A stretch of 64,000 bases of DNA from Myxococcus guangdongensis (GCF_024198255.1 NZ_JAJVKW010000003.1:496001-560000); one strand, 5' to 3'; shown: positions 55,749 through 64,000, counted from the first letter of the stretch. The notes: generated from the letters alone by a model not told the origin. A program made the numbers and translations.

Positions 55749-56495
55749 CTACAGGGTGGGGCTGAGGGTGTACGTGGGCCGCGCCGGGTTCGGCCGCGTC
55801 TCCGGGACACAGGTGCCGTTCACCTCCACGTAGCCCGCGTCGCAGTGGCAGTGGTCGCCGTGGCTGTGGCCGTGCTCGCCGCAGGTGGGCTCGGGCTGCG
55901 TCTCCGGGACACAGGTGCCGTTCACCTCCACGTAGCCCGCGTCGCAGTGGCAGTGGTCGCCGTGGCTGTGGCCATGCTCGCCGCAGGTGGGCTCCGGCTC
56001 CGTCTGGGGCACGCAGGTGCCCTCCTTCTCCTCGTACCCTTCATCGCAGTGGCAGTGGTCGCCGTGCGCTTCGCCATGCTCACCGCAGTCAGGGCCCGTC
56101 ACGGGGGCGATGACACACGTGCCGCCTTGCTCGACGTAACCGGCGTCGCAGTGACAGTGGTCTCCATGTGCATGTCCATGCTCACCGCAGTCGGGGCCCG
56201 TCACCGGGGCGACGACGCAGGTGCCGTTCTGCTCGGTGTAACCCGCGTCGCAGTGGCAGTGGTCCCCGTGTAGATGGCCGTGGCCTCCGCACTCGATGAC
56301 GGGCTCCTCGGCGACGACACACGTGAGGCCGTCCGCGACATAACCCGCGTCGCAGTGACAATGGTCGCCGTGCAGGTGGCCGTGGCCGCTGCATTCAACC
56401 GTCTCGTCGGGGTCGGGCTCGTCCGAGGAGCCGCAGCTCACCATGAGGGCGGCCGTGACGGCCAGGAATGCCAGATGGAGGGGTCTTGGATGCAT
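55749..56495 (-). CDS. Lipoprotein of six His/Cys-rich EGF-like repeats
   Basis: 248 aa. Signal ending ALMVSC, then six repeats of about 33-34 residues with the consensus C-x-x-H-G-H-x-H-G-D-H-C-H-C-D-x-G-Y-(7-8)-C-V. Each has four Cys and about five His. The last two repeats differ by almost nothing (102-bp DNA period, 55799 and 55901). The Cys-x-Cys-Asp-x-Gly-Tyr part is EGF-like, but the usual first EGF cysteines are missing and replaced by the HGHxHGDH cluster. Metal binding at the cell surface is plausible. No known family recognised. Confidence 0.8.
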   Translation of the reverse strand: MHPRPLHLAFLAVTAALMVSCGSSDEPDPDETVECSGHGHLHGDHCHCDAGYVADGLTCVVAEEPVIECGGHGHLHGDHCHCDAGYTEQNGTCVVAPVTGPDCGEHGHAHGDHCHCDAGYVEQGGTCVIAPVTGPDCGEHGEAHGDHCHCDEGYEEKEGTCVPQTEPEPTCGEHGHSHGDHCHCDAGYVEVNGTCVPETQPEPTCGEHGHSHGDHCHCDAGYVEVNGTCVPETRPNPARPTYTLSPTL

Positions 56496-56797
56496 GACTG
56501 TTCCCGGGGAGGTGCGAAGGGCGGAGCGCTCACGCGGCTTCGAGGTGCGGGCGTTATGTCATGCGAGATGTGTTGATGCAACTGTGTTGCATATATATCT
56601 CTTGTCCGGCTTTGACCTGTTTGTCATCGATGGTTGATATGGCTCGGAATCAAGTCATTGCCCGAGTCAATCGAGTCGAAGAGGCTTCCTCGAGTGACGC
56701 GTCGTATCCACCCACACGCTTCACCCGGCTGGACGCTGAAGCGCCTCACGCCACCGCTTCCGAGGACGGGCTGCCTCGGAAGCGGCGGCGTCGGGAC
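56496..56797. other. A+T-rich intergenic region with palindrome
   Basis: 302 nt upstream of the His/Cys repeat lipoprotein and downstream of the fibro-slime gene. It contains an unusually A+T-rich pocket (56535-56660, with CATATATATCTC) and a 17-bp palindrome. The promoter of the repeat lipoprotein should lie here. No gene seen. Confidence 0.5.
56576..56592. promoter_or_regulatory. 17-bp palindrome ATGCAAC-TGT-GTTGCAT
   Basis: Perfect 7-bp arms with 3-nt centre, next to TATATAT, 81 nt upstream of the repeat-lipoprotein start. A candidate operator; the cognate regulator is not identified. Confidence 0.5.
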
Positions 56798-58201
56798 TCA
56801 GAACAGCTCGAGCTGGCAGTACGCGCTGCAGCCGTCCTGGCTGTTCAGGTTGCCGTCGTCGCACTGCTCACCCGAGGAGAGCTGCACGACGCCGTCCCCG
56901 CAGCGAGGCCCGAAGACGCAGCCCGCGGCGCACTGTCCATAGCCGCCGTCGTTGACGCCGTCGTCGCACTGCTCGCCCGGGTCCACCGTGCCGTTGCCGC
57001 ACAGGAGCTGGGGGTCGGGGATGCACGCGGTGTACTGGCGCGGGTAACGGAAGTTGAGCAGGCCCAGCCGGTAGGAGGAGCCGGTGGTGTGGCGCTCCGC
57101 CTGGAACACGGCGAGCTGATAGACGCCGCCCGGTGTGAGGCCCAGCGGGGTGGCGACCGAAGACAGGCTGACGTCACCCATCTCCGCGCCATGGATGCCG
57201 CCCAGGTCCAGCGCGAGCCGGCCGTTGACGAACACCCAGACATCGTCGTCGCCGCGGAAGCGGATGACCTCGGTGCCGTTGTACTGGAACCAGTGGCGCG
57301 TCTCGCTGGTGAAGCTGAAGTTGCGCGGCCGCGAGGGGGAACCATAGTCGTTGCGCAAGGGCTCCATGCCGGCGGCGACCCAGCCCGCGTTGTCGAGCGG
57401 GAAGAAGAACGCGTTGTCGTAGAGGTACTCGTTGGCAGGCGTCCGCGTGAGCTGCAGGGTGCCGACGAGCGGCAGGTTGACGTTGGGCACGTCACGGAAC
57501 CACTGGTCGAACGAGAACTGGCCATGCGTCGTCAGCGAGGTCACCCCGACCTTCGCGTAGACGGGCTTGTTGTCGGGGCCCAGGGTGGAGGCCACGATGC
57601 CTCGCTCGGCGCCGTTCTTGTTCTGGAAGTCGATGTGGCCACGCGGCAGGCCGCCCGTGGCGGGCAGGTCGTAGCCGCGGAAGTCGCGGTAGACGACGGG
57701 CAGGCCCACCGTGGGAGGAGGCGGCTCCTCGAGGACCTGACAGAGGAAGCCCGGCTCGAGCTGGCACGTGGGTGAGCACCCATCGTCGGCCACGGTGTTG
57801 CCGTCGTCACAGGCCTCGGACGAGCCTGGCTCCAGCCGGCCGTCGCCGCAGCGGGCCTCGCAGAGGCCGTTGACGCAGCGGGGCTCGCGCGTGCACAGGG
57901 GGGTACAGCCATCGCCCAGGTTGTTGTTGCCGTCGTCGCACTCCTCGGAGGGGTGCTTGATGGCGTCACCACAGACGGAGGGACCGGAGCCGGCGTCCAG
58001 CTCGGGAGGTCCGGCGTCAGGTACGGAGGGGCCGGCGTCGGTCTCTCCACAGCCGGGCTCCAGCTCCATCCCGGGGGACTGCCACGGGTCCTTCACCGGA
58101 GAGAGGCCGGTGTCATCTTCGCGGCCGCAGGCGAACAGCGTGACGACGAGGGAGGCGAGCAACACGCTCGCCAGTCGGGGTGACTGAGGAAGTGTCTGCA
58201 T
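56798..58201 (-). CDS. Fibro-slime domain lipoprotein with DUF4215 Cys-rich repeats
   Basis: 467 aa. ATG 58201 begins a lipoprotein signal (VVTLFAC). Two DUF4215-type repeats (CGDA.. ECDDGNNNLGDGC; CGDGRLEPG.. ACDDGNTVADDGC) precede a fibro-slime/PA14-like domain (YRDFRGYDLPATGG, HWFQYNGTEVIRFRGDDDVWVFVNGRLALDLGGIHG). Two more DUF4215 repeats follow, ending QDGCSAYCQLELF. DDDVWVFVNG is the Ca-binding-type loop of PA14 folds. Likely surface adhesion or matrix role, as for Dictyostelium-like fibro-slime proteins. Confidence 0.87.
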   Translation of the reverse strand: MQTLPQSPRLASVLLASLVVTLFACGREDDTGLSPVKDPWQSPGMELEPGCGETDAGPSVPDAGPPELDAGSGPSVCGDAIKHPSEECDDGNNNLGDGCTPLCTREPRCVNGLCEARCGDGRLEPGSSEACDDGNTVADDGCSPTCQLEPGFLCQVLEEPPPPTVGLPVVYRDFRGYDLPATGGLPRGHIDFQNKNGAERGIVASTLGPDNKPVYAKVGVTSLTTHGQFSFDQWFRDVPNVNLPLVGTLQLTRTPANEYLYDNAFFFPLDNAGWVAAGMEPLRNDYGSPSRPRNFSFTSETRHWFQYNGTEVIRFRGDDDVWVFVNGRLALDLGGIHGAEMGDVSLSSVATPLGLTPGGVYQLAVFQAERHTTGSSYRLGLLNFRYPRQYTACIPDPQLLCGNGTVDPGEQCDDGVNDGGYGQCAAGCVFGPRCGDGVVQLSSGEQCDDGNLNSQDGCSAYCQLELF

Positions 58202-58348
58202 TGTCGATGGGGTTCCAGGTGGGTGAGTCGTGAGCCAGGACACATCTTGCTCCTGGCGTCTGACATTCCATGGAACGCACCATCAGCTGGTTTGCTTTGG
58301 TTGTTCGGTGACAGGTGCTGTCGAATGTGGGGAAGGCTGCGAGGAGGG

Positions 58349-59599
58349 TCAGGCCACCTTTCGCGCCAGCTCGGGGGCCGCGGGCACCTCGAGCGCGAGG
58401 GGCGAGAAGCGGTGCTTCATCCGCAGGAAGTAGCGCTCGACGAGGTGGTGGGACAGCAAGGCCATGGCAGTGGAGAGCCCCAGCTTCGCCGCGCTCAAGA
58501 GGAGCCATCCGCCCCAGCTCGGGGACAGGCGGTCCGCGTTCGGGTCCAGGATGGTGTCCACGACGTAGTAGGCGACGTAGTGCCAGAGATAGAGAGGGTA
58601 GGAGCGTTGCCCCACCCAGGTGAGCGGCGCGGAGCCGACGATGCGGCTGGCGAGGCTCTTCACGTTGGCGAGCAGGTAGAGCATCAGGCATGCCGCCGCG
58701 AGCGCGACCAGGGTGAACCCGCCCCGGAAGAGCAGGTCATGCCGCAAGGGCGGCGGCCCCGGCTGGGTCATGGTCGTGTAGAGGTCCTGTCCGAAGCAGG
58801 TCACCCCTATCGCTGCGACGAAGAGGAGCGAGGCCACCACCGTCCAGCCCACGGTCCGCCGGGGCAGGCCCCGCCAGGAGACCCAGAGCGCCGCGGCGCA
58901 GCCGACGAGCGGGGCGTCCATCCGCGTGTCCGTGCCGGCATAGCAGCGCAGGACGGCGACCAGCGGGCTCTCGTGCGCCAACAGGGTCTGCCACAGCATG
59001 GAGCGCACGCCGGCGCTGGCGAGGATGACGAGCCCCAGCCCCGCCAGAAGGAGGCGCGGACGGACGCCCCTGCGCAGCAGCACGAGCAGCACGGGGGGCC
59101 AGAGCAGATAGAACTGCTCCTCGACGCTGAGCGACCAGGTGTGATTGAGCCTGCCCATGTCCATGAACCAGTTGGAGACGTAGAGCAGCGTGCCGGTCAG
59201 CGTCAGCCAGGGCCTGCCGCCGAACATCTCGTTCCAGCCAAGCACCGCCCCCAGCCCGACCGAGGTGGCGAGGAAGAAGTAGAGCGCCGGGAGCAGACGC
59301 AGCGCGCGCCTCGCATAGAAGCGCTTGAGGGAGATGTCTCCCGCGCGAGACCACTCCCGCAGGAGCAGCGACGTGATGAGGAAGCCGCTCAGCACGAAGA
59401 AGAGGTCGACCCCCAGGGCGCCATTGGGCATCACTCCGGGGAACAGCTTCGCGCCGCGTGCGCTCAGGTGGGCCAGCATCACCATCAAACAGGCGATGCC
59501 CCGGACACCGTCCAGGACGGGTTCCTGCCCGAGTTCGTATGCGAAGCGGACGCCGGGCGCGAAGCCCGCGCGGGCCTGGATGTCATTGGAGTCGGTCAT
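58349..59599 (-). CDS. Acyltransferase-3 family membrane protein (OafA-like)
   Basis: 416 aa with about ten hydrophobic segments. Family motifs are LDGVRGIACLMVMLAHL (catalytic His region), GALGVDLFFVLSGFLI, RFYARRALRLLPALY and NHTWSLSVEEQFYLLWP. Such enzymes O-acylate surface polysaccharides or lipids. ATG 59599 is chosen, with an upstream TTG/ATG possible at 59656. Single gene; acceptor unknown. Confidence 0.9.
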   Translation of the reverse strand: MTDSNDIQARAGFAPGVRFAYELGQEPVLDGVRGIACLMVMLAHLSARGAKLFPGVMPNGALGVDLFFVLSGFLITSLLLREWSRAGDISLKRFYARRALRLLPALYFFLATSVGLGAVLGWNEMFGGRPWLTLTGTLLYVSNWFMDMGRLNHTWSLSVEEQFYLLWPPVLLVLLRRGVRPRLLLAGLGLVILASAGVRSMLWQTLLAHESPLVAVLRCYAGTDTRMDAPLVGCAAALWVSWRGLPRRTVGWTVVASLLFVAAIGVTCFGQDLYTTMTQPGPPPLRHDLLFRGGFTLVALAAACLMLYLLANVKSLASRIVGSAPLTWVGQRSYPLYLWHYVAYYVVDTILDPNADRLSPSWGGWLLLSAAKLGLSTAMALLSHHLVERYFLRMKHRFSPLALEVPAAPELARKVA

Positions 59600-59728
59600 T
59601 GCGATGGATGTTATCGCGTGGACTGACAGGCTGTGAACCGACGGCTTTCGCATCACCTCGAGGATGCGGAAGCGCTGCGGGGTGACGCCTCCCCCGCAAT
59701 GACAGACAAATGGAGTGTGCTGCGGGGA

Positions 59729-60082
59729 CTATCGGTGCACGAGGATGTAATTGGCGGAGCCCGCGTTCCAGACGCCGTCCCGGGTGCTCCAGGGGCGCAG
59801 CTTGTAGCGGGCGACGACCTGCCAGGTGTATGCGTTGATGGGGATGACGAAGCACTCCAGCTTGAGGAGCGCGTTGTCTGCCTCGGAGCCGGGCTCCTCG
59901 AAGCCCATCTCTCGCGGCGACACCAGGAGGACCCAGTCGTTCACGGTGCCGGAGGGCACGGTGATGTACGTGCCGTGGTTGGCCGTGCCGCCCTGGGCGT
60001 TCTGCGCGAGGACTTCCGTGGAGGAAAGACAGACGAACAGCGAGGCCATCGCGAGGATGGAGAAGAAGGAGCGTTGCTGCAT
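59729..60082 (-). CDS. Small secreted protein, family not recognised
   Basis: 117 aa. GGAGGTCCCC precedes ATG 60082. A cleavable signal (FFSILAMASLFVCLSSTEVLA) precedes a mature domain of about 92 residues with alternating beta-type segments (HGTYITVPSGTVNDWVLLVS, VIPINAYTWQVVARYKLRP) ending NYILVHR. One Cys only in the mature part. Function unknown. Confidence 0.75.
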   Translation of the reverse strand: MQQRSFFSILAMASLFVCLSSTEVLAQNAQGGTANHGTYITVPSGTVNDWVLLVSPREMGFEEPGSEADNALLKLECFVIPINAYTWQVVARYKLRPWSTRDGVWNAGSANYILVHR

Positions 60083-60162
60083 GGGGACCTCCGGTTGCGG
60101 GCGGCTCCGGGCGGCGGGGCTGCCCGTGGGGAGGTCGGAAGCTAGGGTGCCGTGCCCGGGTT

Positions 60163-61341
60163 TCAACCCGGCGGCACTGGAGGAGGAGGGCTTCGTACGC
60201 CAGCGGAAAGGGCGCCGCCCAGCTTCAAATCCTGGTGCAGCCCCACATCCTTGCTCACCCGCCAGATGCGCTGGTCCAGGTAGTAGTGGTGCAGGGCGAA
60301 ACCCCAGATGAAGCCCGCCATGAAGTCCCGCAGCGTCAGCCCCGTGCCCAGCGCGAGCCTCGCGTCGAACACGCCGCAGCCCGGATGCGCGCCGAAGCCA
60401 CACCCCAGACCCCGGTACGCCAGGGTGAAGGCAATCCCACACGCCGCATAGAGGATGAACCGCTGGCTCACCTTCGGCGCCCAGCCGAAAGACGCCGGGT
60501 CCACGCCCGCCGAGTGATAGCGATTGCGGTGATAGAACCAGACGATGCCGTGGTACTGCACGTTGTGGAACGCCGTCACCGCCACCGCGAACATGATGAA
60601 GTCCATCCGCGCGGACACCGACGGCCAGAACACCACCGCCGACAACCCCACCGCGGCCCCCATCATCAACAGCTTGGGCCCGTTCACCGGCTGCCCCGTC
60701 CGCCAGCGCCACACCTGACGCCCCGCGCTCGAGAGCACCACCGCCGCCACCAGCGTGAAGCACGCCGCGGCGACCACCGGCTCCCAGCTCGGGGTCCCCG
60801 TCAGCCCCAATTGCTTGCGCGCCCCTGGATGCGTCACCGCGAACGCCACGAACGGCGCGACGAGCCCCACGTAGAGCGTCACGCTGTCCAGCCGCTGGTC
60901 CACCCGTGACGTCTCGCCTGACTTGCGCTGGTACAGCCGCATCAGCCCGTAGTGCTGCCGCACCACGTGCCAGTACGCCCACAGCGCCGCGAAGGTGAGG
61001 AACACCACGAAGGGCAGCCTGCTGCCGACGAGCAACGACACCCCGAAGCACACCGGCCCCAGCGCGAACCAGCCCAGGCTCCCCAGGAGCAGTCGCCTGC
61101 GCGTCTTCCACTCGCGGGCGTCCAGGTACGTGCGCGACACCGTCGCGAACAGGTGCGGCCCATCCAGCACCAACACCCACGCCCACCACAACGCCAGGCT
61201 GCTCACCCCCGCCCCGGCATGAAGTCCGACAAGGATGAGGCTCGCGCAGGCGCCGCCCACCGTGGAAATCAAGTCGTGGCGCCGGTCGACCAACCAGCCG
61301 GTGCGCGGCGCTGCCGCGACGGTGAGAGGGATGGTGCTCAT
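60163..61341 (-). CDS. Polytopic membrane protein with conserved-looking His clusters
   Basis: 392 aa with about eight to ten hydrophobic segments. His-rich motifs sit at membrane edges: DGPHLFATVSRTYLD, YWHVVRQHYGLMRLY, FHNVQYHGIVWFYHRNRYH, ALHHYYLDQRIWRV. The spacing recalls membrane di-iron oxygenases/desaturases, but no canonical family was recognised. ATG 61341 follows GAGGAGG. Divergent from the PilZ-Hsp70 gene (143 nt). Confidence 0.7.
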   Translation of the reverse strand: MSTIPLTVAAAPRTGWLVDRRHDLISTVGGACASLILVGLHAGAGVSSLALWWAWVLVLDGPHLFATVSRTYLDAREWKTRRRLLLGSLGWFALGPVCFGVSLLVGSRLPFVVFLTFAALWAYWHVVRQHYGLMRLYQRKSGETSRVDQRLDSVTLYVGLVAPFVAFAVTHPGARKQLGLTGTPSWEPVVAAACFTLVAAVVLSSAGRQVWRWRTGQPVNGPKLLMMGAAVGLSAVVFWPSVSARMDFIMFAVAVTAFHNVQYHGIVWFYHRNRYHSAGVDPASFGWAPKVSQRFILYAACGIAFTLAYRGLGCGFGAHPGCGVFDARLALGTGLTLRDFMAGFIWGFALHHYYLDQRIWRVSKDVGLHQDLKLGGALSAGVRSPPPPVPPG

Positions 61342-61379
61342 GGACGCCTCCTCGCGACGCGCGACATTACAGGAAGGTG

Positions 61380-61402
61380 CAGGTAGGCCGCAGGCCCACC
61401 TG
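61380..61402. promoter_or_regulatory. Interrupted palindrome in divergent intergenic region
   Basis: CAGGT-a-GGCC-gca-GGCC-c-ACCTG, symmetrical over 23 nt, 39 nt upstream of the membrane-protein start and 83 nt before the PilZ-Hsp70 start. Candidate operator shared by both. Confidence 0.35.
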
Positions 61403-61484
61403 TCCGTCTTCCTCGGCCTGCCAACCAACCGAGGCCCCAAAACCCTCTTGAGAAGGGGGCGGTGTCCCGCGATGGTGGTGCGTT

Positions 61485-64000
61485 ATGGATCAAGGCAGGC
61501 GCACCACGGACCGGAAGGCAGTCGGTCTGTTGGTGAAGCTCAAGCATGAAAGCGTGGGGAGCTTCGCGGAGGAGTTCGCCACCAACCTGAGCCCGGGCGG
61601 GATGTTCATCCGCTCGCGCACCCCGCAGCCCGTGGGGACACCCGTCAAGTTCGAGGTGCAGATCGCCGGAGGCGTGCGCGTGCTGCGCGGCACCGCCGAC
61701 GTGCGCTGGGTCCGTGAAGTGGGAGACCCCGCGGGGCCTCCCGGCATGGGGCTCCAGTTCCACGAGCTGGACCCGGCCAGCCGCGCGCTGGTGGACATGA
61801 TGCTCCTGCAGCGCAAGCCGGAGGCCCCCGCCGCCGTCGTCGCGCCGCTGCCCGCCATCGCCCCGTCCGTCGCGCCGCTGGCTCCCGCCATCGCGCCGGC
61901 GGTCGCGCCCGTGCAGGCCCGGCCCGCAGCCGCGCCCGTGGCCAAGCCCGCCGCGGCGCCTCGTGGGCCGCAGGGCGCCGCGCTCGACTCGCTGTTCGAT
62001 GACCTGGACGCGCCGGCGTCCGCGGGGCGCGACGAGCCGTTCGACTTCTCTCCGCCGCCCGCCTCGCCCGCCGATGACGTGGACATCCCGATCGAGGAGC
62101 TCATCGCGAGCACGCCGCCTCCTCCCACCACGCCGCTGCTGATGGACGAGCCGCTGCCCGGGTTCGAGCTGTCGCTCGACGACGCGCCGCTCGCGCAAGG
62201 TGAGATGCTCGATGAGGCGCCCATCGAGGTGGGCCTCACGGTGGAGGTCGAGTCGTCCTCGTCGGCGCGCCCCGGTGGCTCGATGGAGTTCGACCTCGAC
62301 ATGTCCGAGGCCACGGGCGCTCCGGCGCCTTCCCCCGCGAAGCTCAAGGGGGGCGCGCCCGAGTTCGACCTGGACTTCGGTGACGTGGTGGAGGAGACGC
62401 CCGCGCGTCCCGCCGCCGCGAAGCCCGCCGGGGGGGCGTTCGAGTTCGACCTGGACTTCGGCGACGCGGTGGAGGAGACGCCCGCGCGTCCGCCTCCGCG
62501 CGCCAGTGCGCCGCCGCCTCCGCCCGCTGTCGCGAAGCCCGTGGGTGGCGCCTTCGAGTTCGACATGGACTTGAGCGAGGCGGTGGAAGAAGCCCCCGTC
62601 GCGCCGCCTCCGCCTCCTCGTGCCAGCGCGCCACCTCCGGCGCGTCCCGCCGCCGCGAAGCCCGCCGGGGGTGCGTTCGAGTTCGACCTGGACCTGAGCG
62701 ACGCGGTGGAGGAGGCCCCTGTCGCGCCGCCTCCGCCTCCTCGTGCCAGTGCGCCGCCTCCGCCTCCTGCCGCCGCCGCGAAGCCCCCGGGAGGTGCGTT
62801 CGAGTTCGACCTGGACCTGAGCGACGCGGTGGAGGAGGCCCCCGCCGCGCCGCCTCCGCGTCCCGTTGCGCCGCCGCCGCCTCCCGCCGCCGCGAAGCCT
62901 CGCAGTGGTGGCAGCCTCGAGTTCGACCTGGACTTCAGTGACGCGGTGGAGGAGCTGCCTCCCGCCGCGCCGCCTCCGACGCGCACCTCACCGCCACCGC
63001 CGCCCTCCGCGGCTCGCCCCGCGGGCGGCGTCGAGTTCGACCTGGACCTGTCGAACCTGGGGAGCAGCGCTCCTCCCGGCGTGGCCGCGCCTCGCGCGCC
63101 CGCGGCCCAGGCCCGGCCTCCGCCGCCTCCTCCTCCCGCCGGGCTCCAGCCGCCGCCTCCAGCGCCTGTCGCGCCCGCGACTCCGTCACTGCCCAACGTG
63201 CGCCGCGAGGCCCCCAAGGCCCCCGAGCCGGTGGAGACCCCCACGCTGTTGACGCCGGCCGCTCCGAAGTCCGCGCCCGTCGCGCCCGGACTCGACGAGC
63301 GAGGGCTGCCCAGGACCATCTTCCTCCCGCCGCCCGCGCAAATCGCGGGCACGGGGCCTGTCATCGGCATCGACCTGGGCACCACCAACTCATGCGTGGC
63401 GCTCCTGTCCAACGGTCGGCCCGTCGTGCTGCGCTCGCGCGAGGGCTACAACACGATTCCGTCGGTCATCTCGCTCAACGCGCAGAACAAGCTGCTCGTC
63501 AGCCACCGCGCGAAGAACCAGCTGGTGCTGCGTCCCCAGCACACCATCTACGGCGCGAAGCGACTGGTGGGCCGTCCCTACGACAGCGCCGTGGTGAACC
63601 AGGTCCGCGAGCGCTTCCACTACGACATCGTCCCGGACGCCGCGGGCCGCGCCGCCGTGCGGCTGATGGACAGCGTGCTCTCGCTGGAGGAGGTGCAGGC
63701 CATCATCCTGCGCGAGTGCAAGGAGATGGCGGAGGCCCACCTCAACCAGAAGGTGGAGCGCGCGGTGGTGACGGTGCCCGCGTACTACTCCGAGCCGCAG
63801 CGTGAAGCCGTGCGCAAGTCCGGCATCCTCGCGGGCCTCAAGGTGGAGCGCATCCTCAACGAGCCCACCTCGGCGGCGCTCGCCTACGGCCTCAACCGCG
63901 AGCTCAACAAGCGCGTCCTCGTCTACGACCTGGGCGGCGGTACCTTCGACGCCACCATCCTCAAAATCGAGAAGAACGTCTTCGAGGTGCTCGGCACCGG
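61485..64000 (+). CDS. PilZ-like domain - FDLD-repeat linker - Hsp70 (DnaK-like) fusion, 3' end outside window
   Basis: At least 838 codons, open at the right edge. Residues 1-108 are a PilZ-like (TIGR02266-type) domain (SPGGMFIRS, GMGLQFHEL). Residues 109-620 are Ala/Pro-rich with eight acidic modules around E-F-D-(L/M)-D-(F/L/M)-(S/G)-(D/E)-A-V-E-E. From 626 the Hsp70 nucleotide-binding domain begins: GIDLGTTNSC (phosphate 1), VTVPAYYSEPQREA, ILNEPTSAALAYG and YDLGGGTFDAT (phosphate 2, Asp815). The substrate-binding half lies beyond the window. The fusion suggests an ATPase chaperone directed by a PilZ module. The canonical c-di-GMP RxxxR motif is not obvious, so ligand binding is uncertain. 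Confidence 0.9.
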   Translation, partial: MDQGRRTTDRKAVGLLVKLKHESVGSFAEEFATNLSPGGMFIRSRTPQPVGTPVKFEVQIAGGVRVLRGTADVRWVREVGDPAGPPGMGLQFHELDPASRALVDMMLLQRKPEAPAAVVAPLPAIAPSVAPLAPAIAPAVAPVQARPAAAPVAKPAAAPRGPQGAALDSLFDDLDAPASAGRDEPFDFSPPPASPADDVDIPIEELIASTPPPPTTPLLMDEPLPGFELSLDDAPLAQGEMLDEAPIEVGLTVEVESSSSARPGGSMEFDLDMSEATGAPAPSPAKLKGGAPEFDLDFGDVVEETPARPAAAKPAGGAFEFDLDFGDAVEETPARPPPRASAPPPPPAVAKPVGGAFEFDMDLSEAVEEAPVAPPPPPRASAPPPARPAAAKPAGGAFEFDLDLSDAVEEAPVAPPPPPRASAPPPPPAAAAKPPGGAFEFDLDLSDAVEEAPAAPPPRPVAPPPPPAAAKPRSGGSLEFDLDFSDAVEELPPAAPPPTRTSPPPPPSAARPAGGVEFDLDLSNLGSSAPPGVAAPRAPAAQARPPPPPPPAGLQPPPPAPVAPATPSLPNVRREAPKAPEPVETPTLLTPAAPKSAPVAPGLDERGLPRTIFLPPPAQIAGTGPVIGIDLGTTNSCVALLSNGRPVVLRSREGYNTIPSVISLNAQNKLLVSHRAKNQLVLRPQHTIYGAKRLVGRPYDSAVVNQVRERFHYDIVPDAAGRAAVRLMDSVLSLEEVQAIILRECKEMAEAHLNQKVERAVVTVPAYYSEPQREAVRKSGILAGLKVERILNEPTSAALAYGLNRELNKRVLVYDLGGGTFDATILKIEKNVFEVLGT

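Noticed and set aside
55590-56273. Plus-strand frame with repeated HVARVAVAVVAVAV peptides
   Set aside because: Antisense of the six-repeat His/Cys lipoprotein; periodicity is inherited from the true gene.
60163-61341. Brp/Blh-type carotenoid dioxygenase for the His-rich membrane protein
   Set aside because: The His motifs do not match the order I would expect for that family, and no rhodopsin or carotenoid gene is nearby.
61490-63412. 640-aa Gly/Ser-rich minus-strand frame
   Set aside because: It is the antisense shadow of the PilZ-FDLD-Hsp70 gene, whose plus frame carries recognisable domains throughout.

Overview
The window is strongly GC-rich bacterial DNA that reads as a myxobacterial chromosome, most likely a Myxococcus-type organism. 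The evidence is two proteins with MYXO-CTERM-like sorting tails (15537-17027 and 38152-38535), many lipoproteins of the Gly/Ala-Cys type, a fibro-slime/DUF4215 surface protein, a response regulator fused to a DUF4388-like domain, a myxobacterial PilZ-like (TIGR02266-type) domain fused to an Hsp70, and a lipoprotein toxin with an Imm52-type immunity gene. I recognise no rRNA, tRNA, CRISPR, phage or insertion sequence. Genes are packed tightly on both strands and several operons are coupled by 4-nt GTGA/ATGA overlaps.

Layout, left third (1-26 kb): a YdcF/DUF218 fragment converges on a periplasmic HtrA protease, with the convergent 3' ends partly duplicated. Next come a MarR regulator, the divergent molybdate operon modABC, and a lipoprotein toxin (Tox-REase-5 type) with its immunity gene. 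A chitin/GlcNAc block follows (GH18 chitinase, NagA, SIS-family aminosugar isomerase/deaminase), then glgC. An iron island has a Fur-box-like site between a siderophore-interacting reductase and an HmuY-like lipoprotein plus secreted metalloprotease. After that lies a compact phenolic-lipid type operon: type III PKS, ICMT-like methyltransferase, ACP, fatty acyl-AMP ligase and flavin monooxygenase, all overlapping. A TetR/epimerase divergent pair and a metallo-beta-lactamase-fold lipoprotein close this part.

Middle third (26-46 kb): a DoxX-like membrane protein, a LysR remnant abutting a phosphatase that lacks its secretion signal (probably one deletion event), recX, and a LysR/aldo-keto reductase divergent pair. 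Then Uma2 and a three-gene set resembling the decaprenyl-phosphoryl-arabinose pathway (DprE2, DprE1 and a HAD-UbiA fusion). Next are an O-methyltransferase, a DUF4388 response regulator, a metal-transporter/His-rich lipoprotein pair, and a peroxiredoxin with a histone-H1-like tail. Immediately downstream of that stop codon lies an array of 53-bp hairpin repeats derived from the end of the gene itself. Two small lipoproteins and nagZ follow.

Right third (46-64 kb): an unrecognised 338-aa protein, a DUF488 remnant, dbpA, a zinc-ribbon protein with an L7/L12-CTD-like segment, and a coupled MoxR/DUF58/BatA-like operon. Then come a beta-propeller-like lipoprotein, an ArsR/AHSA1 pair with an operator sitting between its -35 and -10, and a lipoprotein of six His/Cys-rich repeats. 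The fibro-slime protein, an acyltransferase, a small secreted protein and a His-rich polytopic protein follow. The window ends inside a PilZ - FDLD-repeat - Hsp70 fusion. Coordinates and residue numbers were worked out by hand; family assignments come from motif recognition, not database searches.
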